Below are positions 1-7,347 of a DNA stretch of 23,006 nucleotides, in pieces; within the stretch, counting starts at the first letter, position 1, and each line of letters begins with the position of its first letter. The notes beneath the pieces were generated by a model. The model was not told the origin of the DNA. It made no database searches and saw only the letters and a list, made by a program, of their open reading frames with translations. Source of the stretch: CAJXZP01 sp047610145 (lineage in GTDB: Bacteria > Bacteroidota > Bacteroidia > Flavobacteriales_G > Salibacteraceae); assembly GCA_047610145.1 (NCBI GenBank), contig JBLFZF010000053.1, positions 1 to 23,006 on the forward strand, given 5' to 3'. The position numbers and the translations under genes are program-made.

Positions 1-758
1 TGTGAATCGTCTTTAAACCCAAGAGAATGGGCTATTTCTATAATAGGAATATCGGTATAGGTTAAGTTTCTTTTTGCTTCAGTAATGAGATAGTTTGAAA
101 TAACCATAGAAGCTGATTTTCCCGTTTATTTTTGACAAATGGCATTCAAGTTTTGCGGAGTAGTATGCAATATCTTGGCATAAAATTTCACCAAATGGGT
201 TTCTGTAATATGAATGGGAATGGTATCAACCAACTTTTGATACGGACTGTTTTTAGCGGGGAAAGAGGACGTGTTTAATGTGAAGTTTGACTCTAGAATT
301 TTATATAACAGAGCTTTGAGTAGTCCTTCCGTAATTAGGGGGTGAGGGGTTTTGCTTTCATGCTCAGTTAGTAAAAGGTTGAACAGAGATTCCAGATACT
401 CAGTCTGCGTAGAAACGGTATGAGTATTGGTACTAAGAACAGAGAAGACTTGCTTTAAATCAGGATCATGGCTTTGTTCTACTAATGGTCTCTTTACCAA
501 GATTACATAGCCTTCTGGTTCACTTGTAATATCCCAAAAATGTACTTGTTCTTGCCGCACTATAAAAAGAGTTCCAGGTAAAATAGTGTAGGTAAGATTA
601 TCAATGGTATGCGACCCAGAACCTGCGGAGAGATATATAATCTCAAAATAACTATGATGCTTGTGCGGATTTGTTTTTCTAATGTTTTTACGGAATCTAG
701 AAATCTTAAAACTCAGTTGAGATTGAATTTTATTCTTCACAGTGATCTTAGATTTCAT
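1..758 (-). pseudogene. AraC-family transcriptional regulator, interrupted by a nonsense codon; 3' end outside window
   Basis: The open N-terminal 210 residues contain a cupin-like sensor segment (HKHHSYFEIIYLSAGSG near residues 32-48, then ILPGTLFIVR) typical of AraC ligand domains. The helix-turn-helix region starts at about residue 193 (FYAKILHTTPQNLNAICQK) and is cut by TAA at 126-128. Reading on in the same frame to base 1 restores the family signature: TGKSAS, then LITEAKRNLTYTDIPI and IEIAHSLGFKDDS, which is the second DNA-binding helix. The stop is therefore a single nonsense codon in an otherwise normal gene (or a base-call error). The truncated product would lack half of its DNA-binding domain. 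The start is the ATG at 756-758. The neighbouring VOC gene on the same strand is a possible former target. Family assignment is confident; the ligand is unknown. Confidence 0.8.
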
Positions 759-1057
759 CGGTACAAAAAAAAGGAGATTGTTTAATTACACTCCGTCACT
801 TTGATTTGTTTGAAAACTGCCATACTTCGCTTTTTCCTGGTATCTATTATATCCGTTTAACACCTGCATTTAGCCCACCTCCCCCTCCAAAAAAAACGCT
901 GTCCCTTAATGGTTAAAAAGCTTTTGTAGAGCCATTTAAAATTCGTGTTTAAGATTTTACCCAGCTTCTGTTTTTATACGTGTCATCGCATTGATGATAC
1001 GTTAAGGATTGTTTATGAGAATGTCAACTTATTTTTGTTGTGGTAAAGATATATGTT
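759..1057. other. Intergenic region between the VOC gene and the AraC pseudogene
   Basis: About 300 bases with no convincing coding frame on either strand. It holds an imperfect stem-loop (978-1002, listed separately) and low-complexity A and C runs near 880-900. It presumably contains the 3' end of the VOC transcript and the promoter of the AraC gene, but I see no clear TAnnTTTG element. Confidence 0.5.
978..1002. repeat. Imperfect hairpin downstream of the VOC gene
   Basis: The arms ACGTGTCATC and GATGATACGT (10 bp, one mismatch that would be a G-T pair in RNA) flank a 5-base loop. It lies about 55 bases past the stop codon of the minus-strand VOC gene. No T-run follows in either direction, so it is not a textbook intrinsic terminator. 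It could be a transcript 3'-end structure or an operator. Confidence 0.4.
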
Positions 1058-1570
1058 CTACTTACCCTGATATGCTCCCGAAGAATAGGTGAGTTCATAA
1101 CTATGCGTGTAAATTTCAAATACAATACCAAACGGATCTTGTACATATACCATTTTATAGGGTTTGTCATTAGGGTAATACTCTCGAATAGGCATGCGTT
1201 GTTTACCACCGTGAGCTACTATTTTTTGAGTTAATCCCTCAATGTCCGGGTCTTGGACACAAAAGTGAAAAAGGCCGGTGTTGAATGGATTGAATTCAGG
1301 CGCTTCTTTTTTACCATGTGGAAAAGAAAACAATTCGATTCCAATTCCATCAGCAGTCGATAAATGAGCTATTTCGAAAGTTTCCCATTCATCTCCAAAT
1401 ACATCAATGCACATTTGTCCAATTGCAGTATCGCTTTCTTTGGTGACTACAGATGGCTCCATTATGACATACCAACCCATAACTTCTCTATAGAAATCTA
1501 CAGCTTTATGGATTTCTGGAACGGTGATTCCTATATGAGAAAATGATCTAGGGTGTTTTGGTTTTTCCAT
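1058..1570 (-). CDS. VOC-fold (glyoxalase/dioxygenase superfamily) protein
   Basis: The 170-residue product has the two beta-alpha-beta-beta-beta halves of the vicinal oxygen chelate superfamily. The first begins at FSHIGITVPEIHKAVDFYRE (residues 10-29) and the second at GLFHFCVQDPDIEGL (99-113), ending VYVQDPFGIVFEIYTHS. The usual metal-ligand positions are filled by His12, Glu79, His102 and Glu152, so metal binding is likely retained. The closest general resemblance is to lactoylglutathione-lyase-like and ring-cleavage dioxygenase-like proteins. The substrate cannot be told from sequence. It is probably cytoplasmic because no signal peptide is visible. The start is the ATG at 1568-1570. It lies upstream of the AraC pseudogene on the same strand, which may once have controlled it. 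Confidence 0.85.
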   Translation of the reverse strand: MEKPKHPRSFSHIGITVPEIHKAVDFYREVMGWYVIMEPSVVTKESDTAIGQMCIDVFGDEWETFEIAHLSTADGIGIELFSFPHGKKEAPEFNPFNTGLFHFCVQDPDIEGLTQKIVAHGGKQRMPIREYYPNDKPYKMVYVQDPFGIVFEIYTHSYELTYSSGAYQGK

Positions 1571-1746
1571 GAGTATTGAATTTTGTATAACCTACTCGCA
1601 AGGTATTACTATTTGATGAACGGTCATGTATACTGGAGAATACTATAACGGAATAATACTCGTTTTCATAGTGGGTGTACGATGTAGTTATTGAATTTTT
1701 CTATAGGTTAGTGCGGGAGAATAGTTGATTTATGCAGAGCCTACTC

Positions 1747-2268
1747 TTACTGCTTTGTATATTTTGGGGTATGGATTCCCTTTGTTACTTTTTCAATTCT
1801 TACTCTAGGAAATCTTTGCAATATAACAGGTTACCCGTTTCCTATGATATTTATTATAGGAATGGCTAGTATAAGAACCGTTTAGCCGTTAGCAAGTAAA
1901 ATAATGGAGGTGAGTCCAATGAAAACAAAAGCCTCAATATGACCAAATTTGGATTGATATATGAAGTTTTGCAACCCTTTTTTTGTTCCGTTAAAATATT
2001 TCTTTCTGTTTTTCTCTGTGCCCCAAAAAGTGAAGAGAAGTAGGAATTGAAAATAGTTAATGCCAAGAATTTTATATGTGTGTTAAAAAATCAGAGCTTT
2101 TAATTTCATACTACTAATTTGGCAAAACTTTATGTGTGGGCTAAACAAAACCGATAAATGCAAAAAAAACCCAGTAATGTAGGGGGTGAATAAGAAGGAG
2201 GTAATGAACGTTTCATCCAAATTTAATTGGGTAGGTGATGATGAAATTAAACGAGGCATCCTGTTCAT
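1747..2268 (-). pseudogene. Decayed small membrane protein, possibly CrtO-type (glycosyl-4,4'-diaponeurosporenoate acyltransferase) family
   Basis: One minus frame can be followed for 174 codons from an ATG at 2266-2268 to TAA at 1747-1749, interrupted only by three TAA codons (2083-2085, 1882-1884, 1831-1833). The read-through protein has a hydrophobic segment (ETFITSFLFTPYITGFFL), a basic middle (YKILGINYFQFLLLF, then RKKYFNGTKKGLQNFIYQ, then KFGH). It ends with two hydrophobic stretches and PVILQRFPRVRIEK. The middle and the final LP/NLYP-x-x-x-QRYNR-like ending resemble small CrtO-type acyltransferase membrane proteins of about 170 residues. The last stop falls where that family has Tyr (TAT to TAA). 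The decay call rests on the long single-frame continuity; the family call is from memory and tentative. Confidence 0.45.
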
Positions 2269-2601
2269 TGATATGTCGCAAAGAGAAAGAGAGAATAACG
2301 GAAATACTATTTTTTTAAAAGTGTTCAATGCGTAAAATTTAATGGCTACGGATAATCTATACGGGGTATAATTACAAGGATTGAGGCAAATTCTAGTTTT
2401 GAATTTTATGTTTCTTTTTTTATAGGCATAGAACTTATTACCTAAATAGGCAGCCCCATCCCTCGTCCCAAAAAAAGAGAACTCTCCACAGCAAAGTAAA
2501 ATAATCAATGAGGCTTAGCTACTCTGAAATCCAAAATATCGAAACAATAAATAAACGGGTAAAACCAATGATTTCTAGTTGACTTAGGTCTTTTTTATTT
2601 G
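2269..2601. other. Intergenic stretch between the CrtO-like remnant and the DUF2306-like gene
   Basis: No recognisable gene. The minus frame of the upstream remnant stays open up to a TTG at 2506-2508, which could mean the decayed gene was longer, but those residues look like composition-biased noise. On the plus strand a 31-codon frame starts at 2204 after a good AAGGAGG box and ends at 2299; it overlaps the remnant and has no recognisable relatives. Confidence 0.35.
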
Positions 2602-2616
2602 TTAACTAAAAAAGAC
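2588..2616. repeat. A/T-rich hairpin overlapping the stop codon of the DUF2306-like gene
   Basis: Perfect 10-bp arms (GTCTTTTTTA and TAAAAAAGAC) flank a 9-base loop, and the stop codon of the minus-strand membrane protein gene lies inside the structure. It may act as a weak or bidirectional transcription end. A closely similar hairpin occurs near 3825-3852 inside the mobile-element-like insertion. Confidence 0.4.
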
Positions 2617-2988
2617 GTGGTATAAATAGCGTCCTGGGAAAAAGGTAAATCCACCAGCTATTATGATGGCTCCAAAGTATAATAAAATCATTTTCCGTTT
2701 GTGTGATTTAACATCCCCTTTCTTTATTGCTAAATAAGCAGTCGGAACCGTATATATTGTTAGAAAGCTAAAGCTATGAATCCAGCCAAAATGATTTAAG
2801 AATCTTGGGCCAACTTCAGCAGGCATAAAGAGCGTTATGACGGCCGTAATTAGCATAAGAATCATATATACTCGCCCAGAATATTTGTGGGTTTTGGTTC
2901 CTTTTTTTACAATTAACAAGAAGGTGCCCAATAAAAAAGCCGGGATTATCGTTGCCAAATGGAGGTACATTAAATCGATGTAATTCAT
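2602..2988 (-). CDS. DUF2306-like small integral membrane protein
   Basis: The 128-residue protein has four predicted membrane segments: residues about 7-27, 40-56, 70-88 and 100-118. Between the helices lies the pattern KKGTKTHKYSGRVYMILM, followed by HFGWIHSFSFLTIYTVPTAY and a conserved-looking KSHKRKM. This H-x-x-x-G-R plus H-x-R/K-x-M layout is typical of the DUF2306 membrane family, whose function is not established. The gene is intact. Its start is 9 bases after the end of the decayed lipoprotein metallopeptidase gene, so the two were probably co-transcribed before the latter broke. A hairpin overlaps the stop codon. Confidence 0.7.
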   Translation of the reverse strand: MNYIDLMYLHLATIIPAFLLGTFLLIVKKGTKTHKYSGRVYMILMLITAVITLFMPAEVGPRFLNHFGWIHSFSFLTIYTVPTAYLAIKKGDVKSHKRKMILLYFGAIIIAGGFTFFPGRYLYHVFFS

Positions 2989-3747
2989 TGTTCCAAATTA
3001 ATACTTATTTACGCTTAAAAAAAGTGCTGTATGCCGTAGTTTTAAAAAGGAATGTACATAATGCGAGTAATGCATTATGTGCATTCCTAGGGGACTAAAT
3101 TCAATTAAATAAGGCGTTGTTCGGATTCCGTTAATATTAGTAAATTGAGTACCTATACCTATTTGATGTTTTTTTGAAGCGGGTAATTTTTTAATTCGAA
3201 AGCTAACGGAGGTAAGGTCTTCCGAAAAACCGATGTGTACAGTGATTCGAATGACATTTTCTTCACCCAACGAACCGAATTCAAAGTGTCTATTTAAAGT
3301 ATCCATTTCTTGGATAAATTAATGGGGAGAATATCAGAATCGATGGGTACCTGTTCACTCCTGTTTTCGATATCACCAAGGCCAATCACTTGGGGTCTGT
3401 CATTCTCAAAATGATCCGGGTAAAATTGCAATGGTTTATCGAAGTATTTTGATTTTTAAACAAAGCGGATTAGTTCCTTTTGGTTAGCGTAATCAAGCTG
3501 AATCATTTCTTGAATAGCTTCTTGTTTATTTAGCGAAGAGTGCTAGTAGTCTGCGCAAATTTCATGGCCAACAAAATAGGCTAAATCGCGCATTCCAAAC
3601 GCATTATCTGCGCTGTTCCATATTCAATTGTAAATGTTTGACGAAAACATTTCAGATCCAAATGTAGCTTTGATTCTTTGCTCGTTTTTGTTTCCAAATA
3701 GAATTTGAGGATTAGAGATGGAATTTGCAATGCTTTTTCAGTATCCC

Positions 3748-4099
3748 CTTCCAATAGCAATTTCCTAGATAAAGGCACTTTTTAAGTTAATAAGCTGCCC
3801 TAGCTAAAAAAGGACTCTTCCATGGTCTTTTTTTGTGCGACCAAAAAAAGACGCTTTTCGGAAGGTGGCTCGCAAGCGATCGTATTTAATATATAGGATT
3901 CCCTAACGCGATTCCATTTAAATTTTCTACGCAAATTTTGTGCTCTTGTCGCAAAAGCGACCGCATCTTCGAGTACTGAAACACTTCCACTGTCCAAAAA
4001 GAAATATTTGATAAGTCGACTTATCCTACCATCCTAAATCTATGATACATAGACAAAAAAAAGGTTGTGCCTTTATCTATGCAATTACTCTTCCAATAG
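3748..4099. mobile_element. MITE-like insertion with inverted ends and a 10-bp target duplication
   Basis: A perfect direct repeat CTTCCAATAG lies at 3748-3757 and 4090-4099. Between the copies the ends are inverted: 3758-3778 (ending TAGATAAAGGCAC) pairs with 4067-4087 (starting GTGCCTTTATCTA), 18 of 21 positions matching including 13 in a row. The 332-bp element lies within the peptidase domain of the lipoprotein pseudogene and separates segments that should be adjacent. It contains no transposase, only a 65-codon open frame (3800-3997, minus) with no recognisable homologue, and a hairpin near 3825-3852. Size, inverted ends and flanking repeat fit a non-autonomous miniature transposon; the parental transposase is unknown. 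Confidence 0.6.
3824..3853. repeat. Hairpin inside the MITE-like element
   Basis: The 11-base arms GTCTTTTTTTG and CAAAAAAAGAC flank a 6-base loop (read on the minus strand). A near-identical design occurs at 2588-2616. It could form a bidirectional terminator within the element. Confidence 0.4.
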
Positions 4100-4819
4100 G
4101 GTTTTTCCTATGGTTTTTTTTTTTGGTATGTGCATATTTATGAATGTATAGGAAAACAATATGTGTAGTTTGCTCTGAGTCAAAATAACTCCTTAAATGA
4201 GATAAGTATTCTGGAAATTCATTTTAGGCGTGTTTTTATTAGCGAAAGCTAATTCAGAACCGATGAGTACTAAACTATCTAAAGTGGTTCCATTACTTTT
4301 TAACGCCCCAATCGGGAAATAGATTTTCGCTGGTTCTAACTCTGGTTAAATGGAATTAAGTTTTTCAATTCCATTTACTAGTTCTTTACGGATAGACTTT
4401 GCTGTAAAGGGGCTTTTGCGAATAGATTTCTAAAAATGAGGGAAGTTAGTGATTGAGTAGAGGTAAGCCTCTTCTGAATAACGTTTAACTAAAATCATAC
4501 CTTTTTGACCGCCAGAGGCTTTGTCTATAAATAGAGTTCTTAAAAGTGTGGCTTGCTCGGCAGTGTCTGTTGTCTTTATTATCGCATCGTAGGCAGCCCA
4601 TAAATTAGTAATATTAGAAGTGATTATGTTTTTATTGGATTGTTCGGCTACATTTTCACATCTAAAAAGAAAGAAAAGACAAAAGGAAATAATAAATACT
4701 TTCTTCATGAGGATGTATTTGAGGAATAGGAATGACGCTTCTAAATTTAAAAAAAATATTTTTCTTTTTTTAAACTAGAGACCTCCGTTTAAGAGTCAAT
4801 TAATCCTCTTTGCTCCAAA

Positions 4820-7294
4820 TTAAGCGGCCACAGGCGGTATCTTTATCCATGTAAAGTCACCATCATAACGATGCGCTATTTTTCCGTCTTCGCCCATCGC
4901 TAATAGATATAACCATCCGTTATCGCAGAGGTCTTTTACGGAGGAGTGCTTTTTAAGTACGGCATTCATAGCCTCTTTAGGGGCTTCAATAATGACATTC
5001 AATTTTATAGGTTCGTGCTGGTATTTATTGCCGTCATGAACGGCTTGCCAAGGTAAACCAACACGTAAATCCCCCGAAAAACCTTCTAGAACCCCAATAC
5101 CAGAAGTTACATTGTGTAAGGTCTTGTTACCAGATCCATAGTTTTTATTGTCTACTGTGGAGGCGTAATACTGTAAACTAATCCAACTTGTAACTACCAT
5201 AGGGGCGGTCATGATTGCTTCTAGAACTGCAAATTCGGTATCATTTTTCCAGTTATACGAGTGTAAGAAAGATTTTCCTTGAAAATCAATTCCTTGAGTT
5301 CGTTCTCTGGGAGCAATTACAAACGCAGAACATCCGGCTAATCCCCATTCTGGTCTTGTTTGTGACCAATCTTTACTCCGAGCTAAAATTGATTTATCGG
5401 TATTAGAAGAGGGGATGTTTTCTAAGCGGAGTGACCGTTCAGCTCGGGCAATTTGACCTGCTTTTTTAAATGTCTCGTTCAGGTCATTTAATTCGTCTAT
5501 TCGAGTGTTCGGAATATCATAGGTATTGAAAATACGCATCTCATCCGTAGTAGTATCATGTAAGCATGCTAAGAAAATAGTGTTTTCGGGGATATGGATA
5601 TGTGCGTTTTGTAGTCCTTCTCTTACGATTGAGTTATTTAAAACATCGGCCACTACCTTGGCATTAGCTTCTCCGGTATGACCGCCACAAGCGCCACAAT
5701 CGTATCCGGTAGCATGTAAGTTGTTAACCATGGTAGACCCATGGCCGACAATAAGTACAAGTTTCCCAAAATTACGGGTTAAAGACATGGCGGTTAATGC
5801 GTTTTTTGCTAAGTTAATCTGCTCTCCTATTGGAATTCCTGAAATTTGTCCGTTAATGATCTCGCTTGAAATGTGTACACCCATTTGAGAGTAGAATGTA
5901 CTTTTTAATCCTACCTTTTTGGGATGAGGTACTGGTCGGGTCCATCCAAAACTGTCGGTAAATAGTTTAGGTAGATATGACAGACCGAGGGGACTAACAA
6001 AACTGAAACAGGATACAGCGCCAGATTTAAATGATTTCCATACCTGTTGAATTTGACGGTGAAGTATCCGTTGGTCAATGGCTGTTTTATTTTTTTTTGT
6101 GTCAGAAATTTCTTCTTTGATGGTATATCCAGTTTTTAAGAGTACCGGACAGTTAGCTTCTCCTGTATTGTGACCTAGCGGAACATAATTAATTGAGAAA
6201 GCAAAGAAACCGGCAAAGCCCATGGTATGAATTTCGCTATCTACACGTTCTAAATTTCTTCGATAGACTTCCGACCGCACATCAATACAAAATATGGCTT
6301 GTACTTTAGGTTGTATTTTTTCTAACTTGGTTACCGAACCCGTAAATTTATTGATGATATTTTGTTGTGCGGATAGATCAAAAGCGTCTTGGAGTACCAA
6401 TTTTTGAATTAATGGTAGGTTCTGTTGTTTTGTAATGTGTACGTTCGCCAATGTTTTTTTAGCCTCCATCCATTCTTCTGCTAAACCACTGGTTTTAATA
6501 CATTCAAGTAGACACATTTCCCAGCATAATAGAATGGTAAGGAATTCAATAACTTTACCGTCTTTCTTTCCATACAATACATTGTCCCAATCTAATTGTG
6601 CCGTATACGCTGACCAACCGCCCATTCTAACTAATAAGCTGTGCAGGTATATGTCTAAGCCTTCTTCCGGTATATCTAATTTTTCGATGGCCATTTGTGC
6701 GGCTGCTAAAGGTTGGGTAGGTAAAGAGTTGACTATTTTTCTAAATCCGGTTAATCCTGCAATTTCAGTCGTTAGATCTACTTTTGCAACCTCTTTCCAA
6801 GCAGTAAATGGACTTTCTTCTTTGTTGGCTATTGCCCAAATTGCTTGTTTACTGTCAAAATAGGAAGTAGCCCAGTTTGTAATTCTGGCAGTAATAAAAC
6901 GATTCCAGTCTTTTTGGGTTAATTGAGACGCTACATCGGCAATTGTGGGAATACGTTTTTCTTGGTGGGGTTGCGTATTTTGTAGTGAAACAGAATTTAA
7001 AAAGGCATCAACCTCTTCACTTTGGTTGTGCTTTTTTAATGCAATAGCCATAGCGTCATGTGTTAATTCACCCGTGTTTATCTTTTCTAAATAGAATTCG
7101 TAGGGTAAAGTCATTCGAATGTCTCCCGCTACGGCCAAATCTATAGCTACATCGGCAAACTTTTGATCGGTCATGCCCAGGTATGGATTTACAGCTACAA
7201 AATTTTCAAGCGGCCAAACAGGTGCGATTTTTTTGCAAGCTGTTCTAAGTGTGTCAATAAGTGGTTTGGCCTGTGAATGTATGTTTGTAGTCAT
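4820..7294 (-). CDS. dabA: DabA, probable inorganic carbon transporter subunit (DUF2309/UPF0753)
   Basis: The 824-residue product matches the DabA family, the soluble, membrane-associated beta-carbonic-anhydrase-like partner of DabB. The pair takes up inorganic carbon by coupling CO2 hydration in the cytoplasm to an ion gradient. The four expected active-site residues are present: Cys336 and Asp338 in AIFCIDVRSE, His518 in VGHGS, and Cys533 in YDCGACGGHTGE, with the usual 15-residue spacing between the His and the last Cys. The N-terminus (PVWPLENFVAVNPYLG, 25-40) is also characteristic. Length is normal for the family. It lies 53 bases downstream of dabB on the same strand, so the two form an operon. 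No truncation is visible. An A/T-rich inverted repeat follows the gene near 4745-4775. Confidence 0.93.
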   Translation of the reverse strand: MTTNIHSQAKPLIDTLRTACKKIAPVWPLENFVAVNPYLGMTDQKFADVAIDLAVAGDIRMTLPYEFYLEKINTGELTHDAMAIALKKHNQSEEVDAFLNSVSLQNTQPHQEKRIPTIADVASQLTQKDWNRFITARITNWATSYFDSKQAIWAIANKEESPFTAWKEVAKVDLTTEIAGLTGFRKIVNSLPTQPLAAAQMAIEKLDIPEEGLDIYLHSLLVRMGGWSAYTAQLDWDNVLYGKKDGKVIEFLTILLCWEMCLLECIKTSGLAEEWMEAKKTLANVHITKQQNLPLIQKLVLQDAFDLSAQQNIINKFTGSVTKLEKIQPKVQAIFCIDVRSEVYRRNLERVDSEIHTMGFAGFFAFSINYVPLGHNTGEANCPVLLKTGYTIKEEISDTKKNKTAIDQRILHRQIQQVWKSFKSGAVSCFSFVSPLGLSYLPKLFTDSFGWTRPVPHPKKVGLKSTFYSQMGVHISSEIINGQISGIPIGEQINLAKNALTAMSLTRNFGKLVLIVGHGSTMVNNLHATGYDCGACGGHTGEANAKVVADVLNNSIVREGLQNAHIHIPENTIFLACLHDTTTDEMRIFNTYDIPNTRIDELNDLNETFKKAGQIARAERSLRLENIPSSNTDKSILARSKDWSQTRPEWGLAGCSAFVIAPRERTQGIDFQGKSFLHSYNWKNDTEFAVLEAIMTAPMVVTSWISLQYYASTVDNKNYGSGNKTLHNVTSGIGVLEGFSGDLRVGLPWQAVHDGNKYQHEPIKLNVIIEAPKEAMNAVLKKHSSVKDLCDNGWLYLLAMGEDGKIAHRYDGDFTWIKIPPVAA

Positions 7295-7347
7295 TTTCTA
7301 TTCCTTTATAGATGAAACAATGATTTGTATTTCTTGAAAATCGGCTA

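Larger units (their letters stand above)
2998..4708 (-). pseudogene. DUF2268-like (GldB-related) zinc metallopeptidase lipoprotein, multiply disrupted
   Basis: The N-terminus is an intact lipoprotein signal (MKKVFIISFCLFFLFRCEN, Cys17). The protein can then be followed through several frames: ELEPAKIYFPIGALKSNGTT, FPEYLSHLRSYFDSEQ, NPQILFGNKNEQRIKATFG, NSADNAFGMRDLAYFVGHEI, KQEAIQEMIQLDYANQKEL. A C-terminal beta-rich domain runs from the MDTLNRHFEFGSLGEENV segment to TTPYLIEFS. In-frame stops lie at 4430-4432, 4346-4348, 3624-3626, 3543-3545 and 3456-3458. Frame changes occur near 4215 and at an A-run near 3306. The expected HExxH zinc motif reads HKYAH (4128-4142), so the catalytic Glu is lost. 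A 332-bp insertion (3758-4089) splits the peptidase domain. Intact relatives are secreted lipoproteins of about 450-500 residues. The pseudogene call is firm; the family name is from pattern recognition. Confidence 0.8.

Noticed and set aside
1732..1869. 45-codon plus-strand frame starting MQSLLLLLCIFWGMDS
   Set aside because: Leader-like hydrophobic start but no ribosome binding site and it is antisense to the CrtO-like remnant; no support beyond chance.
2083..2508. 141-residue TTG-started protein as a real gene
   Set aside because: Composition of the first half is noise-like and the second half continues past its stop as the CrtO-like remnant; treated as pseudogene plus intergenic DNA.
2998..3306. 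102-residue hypothetical protein as an intact gene
   Set aside because: It joins directly, after a one-base shift in an A-run, to the preceding metallopeptidase frame; it is that gene's C-terminal domain.
3800..3997. 65-codon minus-strand open frame as an independent gene
   Set aside because: It lies completely inside the MITE-like insertion, starts at TTG and shows no recognisable domain; better treated as element content.
4430..4708. 92-residue lipoprotein as a stand-alone gene
   Set aside because: Read-through past the TAG at 4430-4432 continues the same protein for over 60 residues, so it is the N-terminus of the broken metallopeptidase.
6435..6863. 142-codon plus-strand open frame
   Set aside because: It is antisense within dabA, whose minus-strand frame is long, intact and matches a known family.
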